Below are positions 1-6,094 of a DNA stretch of 12,598 nt, one piece after another. The stretch spans positions 1 to 12,598 of the forward strand of contig CAZJUO010000032.1 in assembly GCA_964549245.1 (NCBI GenBank), given 5' to 3'. The notes beneath the pieces are model-generated. The model saw only the letters and a program-made list of their open reading frames with translations, did not search any database and was not told the origin of the DNA. The stretch comes from CAZJUO01 sp964549245 (GTDB taxonomy: Bacteria > Patescibacteriota > Patescibacteriia > UBA10025 > JAHIVO01). Each line of letters starts with the position of its first letter. The first letter of the stretch is position 1. A program made the position numbers and the translations under genes.

Positions 1-8
1 TTGAGTTA

Positions 9-29
9 GTAATTCGTAATAGGTAATAA
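9..29. repeat. Heptamer array GTAATNN, three copies
   Basis: Three consecutive heptamers, GTAATTC, GTAATAG and GTAATAA, lie just upstream of folA. They match the GTAATTW heptamers at 12490-12517 in period and core. They are non-coding, and no promoter or Shine-Dalgarno can be assigned in bases 1-62. Confidence 0.6.
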
Positions 30-62
30 GGATATTTCCGGTTGCTGATTACCTCATAAAAC

Positions 63-554
63 ATGAACAAACCAAGGATAAGCACCATTGTGGCCGTGGC
101 GGAAAAAGACCGCGCTATCGGCTATAAAAATAAATTACTCTGGCATATACCGGAAGATTTGAAGCGCTTCAAGGAAATTACCAAAGGGCATCCGGTTATT
201 ATGGGCCAAACGACTTTTGAATCAATCGGCAAGCCGTTGCCTGAACGGGATAATATTGTCATGACCCTGGATAAGGAGTATCAAGCCGCAGGCGCTATTG
301 TTTGCCATTCGCTCGAGGAGGCAGTAGCTAAAGCTTCTGAACTGGACAGCGAGGAAATATTTTTTTGCGGTGGGGCAACTATTTATAAACTGGCTTTACC
401 TATTACAAAACGTCTGTATATCACCGTGGTAAAAGGGGAGCATGAAGCAGATACTTTTTTCCCGGATTATTCGGCTTTTGATACGGTCGTTTACCAAAGG
501 GCGAGCAGTGACGAGAAACATGAATATACGTTTTATATATTAGAAAAAAAATGA
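63..554 (+). CDS. folA: Dihydrofolate reductase
   Basis: Reduces dihydrofolate to tetrahydrofolate with NADPH in the cytosol, regenerating the cofactor used up by thymidylate synthase. The 163-residue length is normal for bacterial DHFR (about 160). Visible landmarks are the N-terminal strand with A-I-G at 18-20, the W-x-I-P-E-D segment at 27-32 with the active-site acid D32, the NADPH-binding G-Q-T-T-F at 48-52 followed by L-P-x-R-x-N at 59-64, and the second NADPH-loop G-G-A-T-I-Y at 103-108. The start is an ATG with no Shine-Dalgarno in front. The stop overlaps the tmk start as ATGA, so the two are almost certainly co-transcribed and translationally coupled. A thyA gene further upstream would be typical but lies outside the window. 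Confidence 0.97.
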   Translation: MNKPRISTIVAVAEKDRAIGYKNKLLWHIPEDLKRFKEITKGHPVIMGQTTFESIGKPLPERDNIVMTLDKEYQAAGAIVCHSLEEAVAKASELDSEEIFFCGGATIYKLALPITKRLYITVVKGEHEADTFFPDYSAFDTVVYQRASSDEKHEYTFYILEKK

Positions 555-1213
555 GTAAAAAAAATGGAACCTTGATCGTTTTTGATGCCATTGACGGGGC
601 GGGCAAAAGCACCCAGCTAAAATTACTAGCCCGTTATTTGCGCAAGCAAGGAAAAAAAGTACACATCACGGATTTCCCGCAGTATGAACGGTCTTTTTTT
701 GGCAAAATGGTACGGCGGTATTTAAACGGTGAGTTTGGCAGGGCTGATCAAACGGATCCCTACTTGATTTCATTACTTTATGCGCTTGATCGCTTTGAAG
801 CGAGGGAACGGCTTCGAAAATATTTACAACACGGATATATAGTCTTAGCTGACCGTTATTCGCCGGCTAATAAAATCCACCAAGCTTCAAAAATAAAGAA
901 TCCTCGAAAAAAGGCGGCTTTTTTACACTGGCTTGATACTATGGAATTTAAAGTGTTGGGCATACCAAAACCAAATCTCGTATTATTTTTGGATGTACCT
1001 CCGCATATCACCGCCAAATTGGTAAAAGCAAGAGGCAAGCGTGACATGCATGAAACTGATTTATCACACCAAAAGGCCGCGTATCGTGAAAGCTTAGATT
1101 GTGTAAAGCGATTTTCGCATTGGAAAAAAGTATCTTGCATGAATCATGGCAAGTTGGGCACTCCCATGGATATCCATAACAAAGTTATTGCCAAAATTAA
1201 CAAATATATATAA
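551..1213 (+). CDS. tmk: Thymidylate kinase
   Basis: Phosphorylates dTMP to dTDP with ATP, the step after thymidylate synthesis. The 220-residue protein has the P-loop D-x-x-D-G-A-G-K-S-T at 12-21, an F-P-Q-Y substrate segment near 42-45, a D-R-Y-S-P-A-N motif near residue 100 (equivalent to the family's D-R-Y-x-x-S/A), and an arginine-rich LID segment R-G-K-R-D near 157. The C-terminal part (C-x-N-H-G-K-L then I-H-N-K-V) fits the usual family ending. The start ATG overlaps the folA stop by 4 nt; no Shine-Dalgarno precedes it, consistent with reinitiation by ribosomes finishing folA. No terminator hairpin is visible between its stop and the next promoter. Confidence 0.95.
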   Translation: MSKKNGTLIVFDAIDGAGKSTQLKLLARYLRKQGKKVHITDFPQYERSFFGKMVRRYLNGEFGRADQTDPYLISLLYALDRFEARERLRKYLQHGYIVLADRYSPANKIHQASKIKNPRKKAAFLHWLDTMEFKVLGIPKPNLVLFLDVPPHITAKLVKARGKRDMHETDLSHQKAAYRESLDCVKRFSHWKKVSCMNHGKLGTPMDIHNKVIAKINKYI

Positions 1214-1223
1214 TAGCTACTGC

Positions 1224-1253
1224 TTGACAGATATAAATAATTGATGATAGAGT
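1224..1253 (+). promoter_or_regulatory. Promoter of first sigma gene
   Basis: Perfect -35 TTGACA at 1224-1229, an 18-nt spacer, then an extended -10 TG-A-TAGAGT at 1245-1253. A short AT-rich inverted repeat (TATAGT / ACTATA, 1265-1284) sits in the predicted leader. The block T-A-A-T-T-G-n-T-G-A-T-A around the -10 is shared with the promoter of the next sigma gene. Confidence 0.65.
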
Positions 1254-1289
1254 AGTATAAATAATATAGTCCTTTAACACTATAAAAAC

Positions 1290-1308
1290 AACAAAGGAGG
1301 TTTTTTGA
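1290..1308 (+). promoter_or_regulatory. Strong Shine-Dalgarno and TTG start, first sigma gene
   Basis: AACAAAGGAGGTTTTTTGA. A full AAAGGAGG is followed after 4 nt by the TTG start at 1305-1307. The same 19 nt recur at 2661-2679 in front of the second sigma gene. Confidence 0.85.
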
Positions 1309-2564
1309 TATTTTCCAAATTTGGTAGTCAGCGTGAAAGCGAGAACCTGGACATATTTCTTAAGCAAATTGGTGGTATACCGTTGTTAACTCCTGAAAAG
1401 GAAAGGGAGCTGGCAGCCCGCGCTCGTAGTGGCGACGAAACAGCAATTGAAAAACTTGCTCTAGCAAATCTGCGTTTTTTGGTTACTGTAGCCAAACAAT
1501 ATCAGGGAAGGGGCTTGCCCTTATCTGATTTGATCAATGAAGGGTATATTGGCCTTCATAAAGCCGCAGCACGGTTTGATGAGCGGCGCGGGTTTAAATT
1601 CATTTCATATGCCGTTTGGTGGATACGGCAAAAAATTCTGGCCGCTATCGCTGATAAAAAGGAGCTTATTCGCAAACCAGTTAGCCAGCAGAAGAAGTAT
1701 TCAAATATTCGAAAGGCATCAAGAAACATTCAGCAGGCCAATCACCATGAACCGACGGTGCAGGAGTTAGCCGATGCCCTTGGTATGGACGTCAATGAAC
1801 TCATTGAATGTCAAGCGGAAATGTCACAGGAAACTTCACTTGACAAAAAGGCCACAGACGATCCGAAAAGCGATACGCTCATGAATTCATTTGAGGATGA
1901 ATCTCAAGAAAGCCCGGAAGAAGAGTACTTGCGCGGATTGCAAAAAAAGCAAGTTGAAGAGCTTATCGCTTTGTTACCAAGCACAACACAAAAGGAAATC
2001 ATACGATTGTCTTTCGGCATTACAAAGGAAGGTGTTGATTTTTCTCAAGCGGATATTGGACGCCAGCTTGGTATGACTCGTGAAAATGTGAGACAGCATT
2101 ATGAAAAAGCAATACGGTTTTTGAGAGGAAGGATTCGCCGGCGCGATTTAGTTACTAATGGAGATACGGCAGCTAAAGCAAAAAAGGATAATGGAAATAG
2201 GCAATCTGAAAAGAAAGCAGCAGCATTACCAGAGAAAGCACCAGTGCCGAGCGATTGCCTGTCGCCAGTATTACTACCTAAAAGAAATTCAAGTGCGGAG
2301 TTAACTACAAGGGAGCGGCAGGAAATCGAAGCAATTAAAGAAAATATATCTAGGGATTTCTTCCCTGAACGGTTTAGGCAACCTTTGGTCAGGTATTTTG
2401 GTTTTAACGGCAATGAGCCATGCAAATTGTCTGATATTGATAAGGATATCAATAAAGCGTATAAGCTGATCGAGGAGGGGATTCAGCGAATCAGTGGTGG
2501 CTTTAACCAAAAATATTGGGCCATTCGAGTATTATTGCATCGATATCGAGATTTGATACGATGA
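1305..2564 (+). CDS. Sigma-70 family factor with C-terminal extension
   Basis: RNA polymerase sigma subunit, 419 residues. Region 1.2 lies at about 14-46 and region 2 at about 47-115, with the -10 reading segment F-I-S-Y-A-V-W-W-I-R-Q near 99-109 intact. Region 3 (about 120-180) diverges, and the usual R-L-P after region 2.4 is replaced by R-K-P. An acidic linker precedes region 4 (about 225-281), whose helix-turn-helix reads I-G-R-Q-L-G-M-T-R-E-N-V-R-Q-H, close to consensus but altered in the recognition helix. Residues 282-419 are extra: a Lys/Ala-rich linker, then a stretch from about 332 to 396 that resembles a worn second region 4. The start is TTG with a strong Shine-Dalgarno; no in-frame ATG lies near it. 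It is probably an alternative (group 2-like) sigma derived by duplication from the next gene. The family call is firm; the alternative role is inferred. Confidence 0.9.
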   Translation: MIFSKFGSQRESENLDIFLKQIGGIPLLTPEKERELAARARSGDETAIEKLALANLRFLVTVAKQYQGRGLPLSDLINEGYIGLHKAAARFDERRGFKFISYAVWWIRQKILAAIADKKELIRKPVSQQKKYSNIRKASRNIQQANHHEPTVQELADALGMDVNELIECQAEMSQETSLDKKATDDPKSDTLMNSFEDESQESPEEEYLRGLQKKQVEELIALLPSTTQKEIIRLSFGITKEGVDFSQADIGRQLGMTRENVRQHYEKAIRFLRGRIRRRDLVTNGDTAAKAKKDNGNRQSEKKAAALPEKAPVPSDCLSPVLLPKRNSSAELTTRERQEIEAIKENISRDFFPERFRQPLVRYFGFNGNEPCKLSDIDKDINKAYKLIEEGIQRISGGFNQKYWAIRVLLHRYRDLIR

Positions 2565-2566
2565 AT

Positions 2567-2600
2567 AAGGATGTCTACAGTAGCATAGGCATCCTTTTTA
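2567..2600 (+). terminator. Intrinsic terminator after first sigma gene
   Basis: GGATGTCTA (2569-2577) pairs with TAGGCATCC (2586-2594), with one G-U pair and an 8-nt loop, followed by TTTTTA. The flanking AA/TT extend the stem. Confidence 0.85.
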
Positions 2601-2603
2601 TTA

Positions 2604-2631
2604 TTGACATTTTTGTAATTGGTGATATAAT
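2604..2631 (+). promoter_or_regulatory. Consensus promoter of second sigma gene
   Basis: TTGACA at 2604-2609, a 16-nt spacer, and TATAAT at 2626-2631 preceded by TG-A (extended -10). All 12 hexamer bases match consensus. The expected transcription start is about 2638, which rules out the upstream in-frame TTG at 2637 as a start codon. Confidence 0.92.
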
Positions 2632-2660
2632 GAAGTTTGCGTTTAGCTATGATCTTTCAA

Positions 2661-2679
2661 AACAAAGGAGGTTTTTTGA
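2661..2679 (+). promoter_or_regulatory. Strong Shine-Dalgarno and TTG start, second sigma gene
   Basis: Identical over 19 nt to 1290-1308: AAAGGAGG, 4-nt spacer, then TTG at 2676-2678. This fixes the start of the second sigma gene. Confidence 0.9.
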
Positions 2680-3539
2680 CAACTAAGAGAAAACGATTTC
2701 GGCAGGAGGAGGATAAAAACCTTGATTTATATTTATCAGAAATTGGGGAGTACGAGTTATTACAGCCAGAGCAAGAGAGGGTCTTAGCCCAGCGAATCCA
2801 TAGTGGCGATGAAGATGCTTTGTGGGAATTAGTCAATGCGAATTTGAGATTCGTAGTATCGGTAGCCAAGCAGTACCAAAACCAGGGATTGCCGTTAGTG
2901 GATATGATTAATGACGGTAATATGGGATTGATCAAAGCCGCGAAGAGGTTTGACGAAACACGCGGGTTTAAATTCATTTCATATGCTGTTTGGTGGATCC
3001 GGCAGGCAATATTAGCCGGTTTGGCGGAAAATTCCCGCGTTGTCCGTTTGCCGCTCAACCGAATCGGTACGCTTCATAAGATTAATAGGACGGCCGAAAA
3101 ATTGAAACAGAAATACGAACGTGAACCTACGGATGCGGAAATTGCTTCAGCTATGGATATCGGGGTAAAAGAAGTCGATATGACCATTGTAAGCTCGAGG
3201 CAACATGCCTCGCTTGACGCTCCAATAAAAACGGATGAAGACGAACAAGCTATTGCTTCATTAAAGGATAACCACAATAATGATCCTGATAGCAAGTTAT
3301 TTCGAAAGCTGCTAAAAGAAGAGCTAGAAAAAGTGCTAGGGACACTGAAACCGCGTGAAGAAGAGGTTATCAGAAGGAATTTCGGAGTTGGTTTTGAAAA
3401 GGATTTTACCCTGGAAGAAATCGGAAAAATGTTTAGCCTGACCCGGGAGCGGGTAAGGCAAATCAAGAATAATGCCATTAGACGATTACGGCATATTTCC
3501 CGTTCAAAACGGTTGCGTGATTATCATTATGAGCAATAA
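2676..3539 (+). CDS. Primary-type sigma factor (RpoD/SigA-like)
   Basis: Directs RNA polymerase to -10/-35 promoters; 287 residues from the TTG at 2676. It has regions 1.2, 2, 3 and 4 without the large N-terminal region 1.1, as in compact primary sigmas of several phyla. Region 2.4 carries F-I-S-Y-A-V-W-W-I-R-Q-A-I, followed by the canonical V-R-L-P-L-N-R-I-G of region 3.0, a full region 3 (E-R-E-P-T-D-A-E-I-A), and region 4.2 F-T-L-E-E-I-G-K-M-F-S-L-T-R-E-R-V-R-Q-I. All signature residues expected of a housekeeping sigma are present, and local promoters (TTGACA/TATAAT type) match what such a factor reads. It follows a diverged paralogue in tandem with its own promoter and terminator. Starting at the upstream TTG 2637 would add 13 residues spanning the Shine-Dalgarno and is rejected. 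Confidence 0.93.
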   Translation: MTTKRKRFRQEEDKNLDLYLSEIGEYELLQPEQERVLAQRIHSGDEDALWELVNANLRFVVSVAKQYQNQGLPLVDMINDGNMGLIKAAKRFDETRGFKFISYAVWWIRQAILAGLAENSRVVRLPLNRIGTLHKINRTAEKLKQKYEREPTDAEIASAMDIGVKEVDMTIVSSRQHASLDAPIKTDEDEQAIASLKDNHNNDPDSKLFRKLLKEELEKVLGTLKPREEEVIRRNFGVGFEKDFTLEEIGKMFSLTRERVRQIKNNAIRRLRHISRSKRLRDYHYEQ

Positions 3540-3576
3540 GGTGCCCAGCTAATTGCAGTAGCGGGCATCTTTTTTT
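3539..3576 (+). terminator. Intrinsic terminator after second sigma gene
   Basis: AGGTGCCC (3539-3546) pairs with GGGCATCT (3563-3570); an inner GCT/AGC pairs across a single bulged A. It ends in T7 at 3570-3576. The 3' half resembles the terminator of the first sigma gene (both contain CAGTAGC followed by GGCATC and a T-run). Confidence 0.88.
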
Positions 3577-3589
3577 ATTTATTAAATTT

Positions 3590-3598
3590 TGGTACAAT
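3590..3598 (+). promoter_or_regulatory. Extended -10 promoter of gatB
   Basis: TG-G-TACAAT at 3590-3598 with no good -35, since the upstream area is the preceding terminator's T-run. The predicted transcription start (about 3604-3606) coincides with the gatB ATG at 3605, so the mRNA would be leaderless or nearly so. Confidence 0.7.
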
Positions 3599-3604
3599 AG
3601 CAGT

Positions 3605-5155
3605 ATGAAAAAGTTTGAACCCGTGATCGGGTTGGAAATCCATGTGCAGCTAAAGGCCAAGAGCAAAATGTTTTGCTCTTGTCCGGTAGATACTGATGAG
3701 GCACTGCCCAATACCAAGGTGTGTCCGATTTGTTTGGGCCATCCGGGTGTTTTGCCGACTAGTAATAAAACTGCGGTAGAACAGGCTGTTCTTGCCGCAC
3801 TGGCGCTTGAGTGCCAAATACACGCTACTAGCCATTTTGACCGCAAGAGCTATTTTTATCCGGATTTGCCGAAAGGATACCAGATTTCCCAGTACGGATT
3901 GCCCTTTGGCTATGATGGCCATGTGATTATCCAAAGCAGTGCCGGCAAGCGGCGCGTGCGCATAGAGCGAGTTCATTTGGAAGAGGATACCGGCAAACTA
4001 TTGCATGAACCGGATAAAAGCGCTTCATACGTTGATTATAACCGGGCTGGCGCACCGTTACTGGAAATTGTCACTCGCCCTGACATCCAAACGCCGGCCG
4101 GGGCCAAGGAATTTTTGCAGGAACTTCGGCTGATCATGCGGTATTTGGGCATTTCGGATGCAGATATGGAAAAAGGGCAATTGCGCTGTGACGCCAATAT
4201 TTCCTTACGGCCTAATCCTGAATATTTTATCGAGAAAGCGGATCAAGCCAGTATTGGCCTTGATCCTAATAAGCTGTACCCAAAAACCGAGATTAAAAAC
4301 CTAAATTCCTTTAAGGCTGTGGAGCGCTCATTGGAATATGAAATCCAGCGCCAAACAAAGCTGTGGGAACAGGATAAAGCACCTTTCCAGCAGTCAACAA
4401 GGGGTTGGGACGAAAAAAAGCAAGAGACTATTTTGCAGCGTGTCAAAGAAGCGCAGCACGACTACCGGTATTTTCCTGAACCAGATTTGCCGCCAATAGT
4501 GTTTAGTAAATCCACGCTTCATCAGCTACAACAGAAGATGGTAGAGTTGCCCTATAAAAAAAGGCACCGATTTATGGAATACTTTGGGTTGGGAAAGTAT
4601 GATGTGGATATTTTAGTAGCCAATAAGTCCTTGGCTGATTATTTTGAAGCGGTCATTTCCGAACTGAAAGCCTGGCTTATTGCCGCTGAACAGATTGAAG
4701 GTACTGAAGAGGAAATTTGGGAAAAGCATGGCAAGAAATTGGTTAAAAAAACCGCTAACTGGATTATTAGCCGATTGCTTAATTTGTTAAATGAGAAAGC
4801 GGTATATATTGAAGAAGCAAAAATAACTCCAGAGAATTTTGCCGAACTGATGAAGCTGGTGTATGAGCGAAAATTGAATAACCAGACAGCCACGGCTGTA
4901 TTGGCGAAAATGTTTTTATCAGGCCGTGATCCGTCTGATATTATGGAGGAGGAGGATTTGGGGCAACTGACTGACAATGAGAACTTGGAGGAAGTCATTG
5001 ATAATGTAATTCAGGCAAACGAATCGGTGGTTCAGGAGTACCAGGACGGCAAAGAACCAGCGCTGAAGTACCTGATCGGCCAGGTTATGAAACAAACTAA
5101 AGGACGCGCTGATGCGCATCAAGTGACGGAATTATTAGTTCATAAATTAAAATAA
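3605..5155 (+). CDS. gatB: Asp/Glu-tRNA amidotransferase subunit B
   Basis: GatB binds misacylated Glu-tRNA-Gln (or Asp-tRNA-Asn), phosphorylates the amino acid and, using ammonia from GatA, amidates it; it works in the GatCAB complex. The N-terminal E-P-V-I-G-L-E-I-H-V-Q-L is diagnostic, followed by the zinc-type cysteines C-S-C and C-P-I-C near 24-42, the F-Y-P-D-L-P-K-G-Y-Q-I-S-Q core, and T-E-I-K-N-L-N-S-F. The C-terminal YqeY-like tRNA-binding tail ends G-Q-V-M-K-Q-T-K-G-R-A-D. At 516 residues it is a little longer than usual (about 475-490), partly from an insertion between the N-I-S-L-R-P and K-T-E-I-K-N segments. No Shine-Dalgarno precedes the ATG, which sits at the predicted transcript start. 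gatA and gatC are not in this window. The next small gene begins 27 nt later with no terminator between. Confidence 0.97.
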   Translation: MKKFEPVIGLEIHVQLKAKSKMFCSCPVDTDEALPNTKVCPICLGHPGVLPTSNKTAVEQAVLAALALECQIHATSHFDRKSYFYPDLPKGYQISQYGLPFGYDGHVIIQSSAGKRRVRIERVHLEEDTGKLLHEPDKSASYVDYNRAGAPLLEIVTRPDIQTPAGAKEFLQELRLIMRYLGISDADMEKGQLRCDANISLRPNPEYFIEKADQASIGLDPNKLYPKTEIKNLNSFKAVERSLEYEIQRQTKLWEQDKAPFQQSTRGWDEKKQETILQRVKEAQHDYRYFPEPDLPPIVFSKSTLHQLQQKMVELPYKKRHRFMEYFGLGKYDVDILVANKSLADYFEAVISELKAWLIAAEQIEGTEEEIWEKHGKKLVKKTANWIISRLLNLLNEKAVYIEEAKITPENFAELMKLVYERKLNNQTATAVLAKMFLSGRDPSDIMEEEDLGQLTDNENLEEVIDNVIQANESVVQEYQDGKEPALKYLIGQVMKQTKGRADAHQVTELLVHKLK

Positions 5156-5182
5156 ACTAGATCATAATATTTGGAGGGAAAT

Positions 5183-5398
5183 GTGGCAGATAGTAGTGAT
5201 AATGGTTTTGGCACGTGTCCGGATTGCGGTTCGCCAATCGTAAAAATATCCGGCATGCGGATTTGTCAGAAAAAAGCGGCTATAGCATTTAGCGGCGAAC
5301 TTGATGACTCTCTTGATCCCTGGGAGGTCGATTGTACCAAGGGAACGTGGATTACCATCCCAGAAAAAACCGTTGGTAGTAGGCGGAAAAAATCATAA
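5183..5398 (+). CDS. Small cysteine-rich protein, possible zinc ribbon
   Basis: Unrecognised 71-residue protein. It has C-P-D-C at 12-15, further cysteines at 28 and 51, an acidic middle and a basic R-R-K-K end. The C-x-x-C knuckle suggests a metal-binding ribbon, although the spacing of the other two cysteines is loose. The GTG start at 5183 is chosen because GGAGGG (5173-5178) lies 4 nt upstream; the in-frame TTG at 5171 overlaps that Shine-Dalgarno and is rejected. It lies 27 nt after gatB without a terminator, so it is probably the second gene of the gatB transcript. Its terminator stem shares a core with that of the other small Cys-rich gene at 6095. Confidence 0.75.
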   Translation: MADSSDNGFGTCPDCGSPIVKISGMRICQKKAAIAFSGELDDSLDPWEVDCTKGTWITIPEKTVGSRRKKS

Positions 5399-5427
5399 AG
5401 CGTGATGAGATTATCGTCACGCTTTGT
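5397..5427 (+). terminator. Terminator-like hairpin after small Cys-rich gene
   Basis: AAAGCGTGATGA (5397-5408) pairs with TCGTCACGCTTT (5414-5425): 12 bp with one wobble and a 5-nt loop. The T-run is only the TTTGT at its foot, so termination may be partial. The AAAGCGTGAT core recurs in the terminator at 6313-6341. Confidence 0.7.
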
Positions 5428-5430
5428 AAT

Positions 5431-5468
5431 AAAAAAGCCCCTTCCATTCGTTGAGAATAGAAGGGGGG
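5431..5468 (-). terminator. Minus-strand terminator of unknown gene 5483-5821
   Basis: CCCCTTC (5438-5444) pairs with GAAGGGG (5460-5466), with an inner ATTC/GAAT stem. On the minus strand it is followed by U6 (A6 at 5431-5436 on plus). Confidence 0.85.
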
Positions 5469-5482
5469 ATTTTGGTTGTGCG

Positions 5483-5821
5483 TTATAAAAATTTTTCGGA
5501 AATCACAACCTCTCCGAAGTAATATTCCAGGAAATCCCGGACGAATAAAATTAACCTTGCAGGATCAATTGCTTTTTTAACATCCTCGTCTTTGACACCG
5601 AATAGTTCGATCCTGGCTACCATTTCAATTTTCGTGGGAAAGCCAGGTATCCAGCGTTGGTACGGCACAATAGCACTATCTGGTTCTGGAATTGAGTCAT
5701 TGATCACAATCGGAACCAGGTAGGTAACTGATGTTTTGCTTATTTCCCCCTGCAACTGATAAAATTTTAAACTTTCGTTCGACAATTCAAAAGCCAGGAA
5801 TGGGGTAGAGTCGTTGATCAT
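5483..5821 (-). CDS. Hypothetical protein, N-terminus uncertain
   Basis: Unrecognised 112-residue product if it starts at ATG 5821. It is acidic and alternates hydrophobic and charged residues; it has no signal peptide or membrane helix, so it is probably soluble. It has its own minus-strand terminator (5431-5468). The start is doubtful: no well-spaced Shine-Dalgarno precedes ATG 5821, and the same frame stays open upstream to about 5924 with protein-like content (F-V-S-D-R-I-E-F-N-A-Q-Y and later F-V-T-N-L-C-W-G) but no ATG, GTG or TTG. The true gene may use an ATT start near 5916, be joined by a frameshift to an upstream frame beginning at ATG 5993, or be a truncated remnant. No promoter could be assigned. 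Confidence 0.6.
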   Translation of the reverse strand: MINDSTPFLAFELSNESLKFYQLQGEISKTSVTYLVPIVINDSIPEPDSAIVPYQRWIPGFPTKIEMVARIELFGVKDEDVKKAIDPARLILFVRDFLEYYFGEVVISEKFL

Positions 5822-5868
5822 ACCCCAGCAGAGGTTAGTTACGAAATCGTGCGGATGATCAAGGGAGT

Positions 5869-5983
5869 ATTGAGCATTAAACTCAATGCGATCACTGACA
5901 AATTCCGGTTTGTCAATCGCGTTTCAGCAGAGTTCTGCAACCACGTTTGTACCTTATCCAATTATCAGGTACGCGGTACAAAC
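5869..5983. other. Cluster of inverted repeats, possible structured RNA
   Basis: Four inverted repeats lie in series. (1) ATTGAG/CTCAAT at 5869-5887. (2) GCGAT plus TGACAAA (5888-5892, 5896-5902) with TTTGTCA plus ATCGC (5909-5920): 12 bp with a 3-nt bulge and a 6-nt loop. (3) GCAG/CTGC at 5927-5938. (4) GTTTGTACC/GGTACAAAC at 5945-5983. An intrinsic plus-strand terminator follows at 5994. This fits a plus-strand RNA of roughly 150-250 nt, but no strong promoter was found (the best is a weak TG-A-TAAAAT at 5757-5765). Part of it overlaps the open upstream extension of the minus-strand gene. It matched no RNA family I know by eye. Confidence 0.35.
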
Positions 5984-5993
5984 CACAAAACAT

Positions 5994-6024
5994 AGCAGGA
6001 AGCTTATATTCTTCCTGCTTTTTT
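5994..6024 (+). terminator. Plus-strand intrinsic terminator without a clear gene
   Basis: AGCAGGAAG (5994-6002) pairs perfectly with CTTCCTGCT (6011-6019) around an 8-nt loop, ending in T6 (6019-6024). There is no T-run on the other strand. No convincing plus-strand gene ends here. Confidence 0.88.
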
Positions 6025-6025
6025 C

Positions 6026-6054
6026 TTGACAAATGAGCCACGATGGTGTAGTGT
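6026..6054 (+). promoter_or_regulatory. Promoter of small Cys/His-rich gene
   Basis: Perfect TTGACA at 6026-6031, a 17-nt spacer, then a weak -10 TAGTGT at 6049-6054. It begins 1 nt after the preceding terminator's T-run. The region around the -10 (GTGTAGTGTAGTA) resembles that of the first sigma gene. Confidence 0.6.
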
Positions 6055-6094
6055 AGTACTATTATAAAAATAGAAAACCGGATAGGAGGGGTTT

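Noticed and set aside
2637..2675. Longer start for the second sigma gene at TTG 2637
   Set aside because: It coincides with the predicted transcription start and would translate the Shine-Dalgarno. The TTG at 2676 has an ideal signal matching its paralogue.
5163..5168. CATAAT as a promoter for the small gene at 5183
   Set aside because: A start about 7 nt later would remove the Shine-Dalgarno, and no -35 is visible. Co-transcription with gatB is simpler.
5912..5926. Programmed +1 frameshift like prfB
   Set aside because: T-G-A-C is present, but there is no slippery CTT codon and no upstream Shine-Dalgarno-like spur, so mutation, error or an unusual start is simpler.
5921..5990. Possible tRNA in the 5921-5990 hairpins
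   Set aside because: No T-loop consensus, anticodon stem or acceptor pairing of the right size could be drawn.
5855..5995. Plus-strand 46-codon frame from ATG 5855 ending just before the orphan terminator
   Set aside because: Its frame is the exact codon-aligned antisense of the minus-strand gene's open extension, which makes it open by mirror effect, and it has no Shine-Dalgarno. It could still be an alternative explanation for the terminator.
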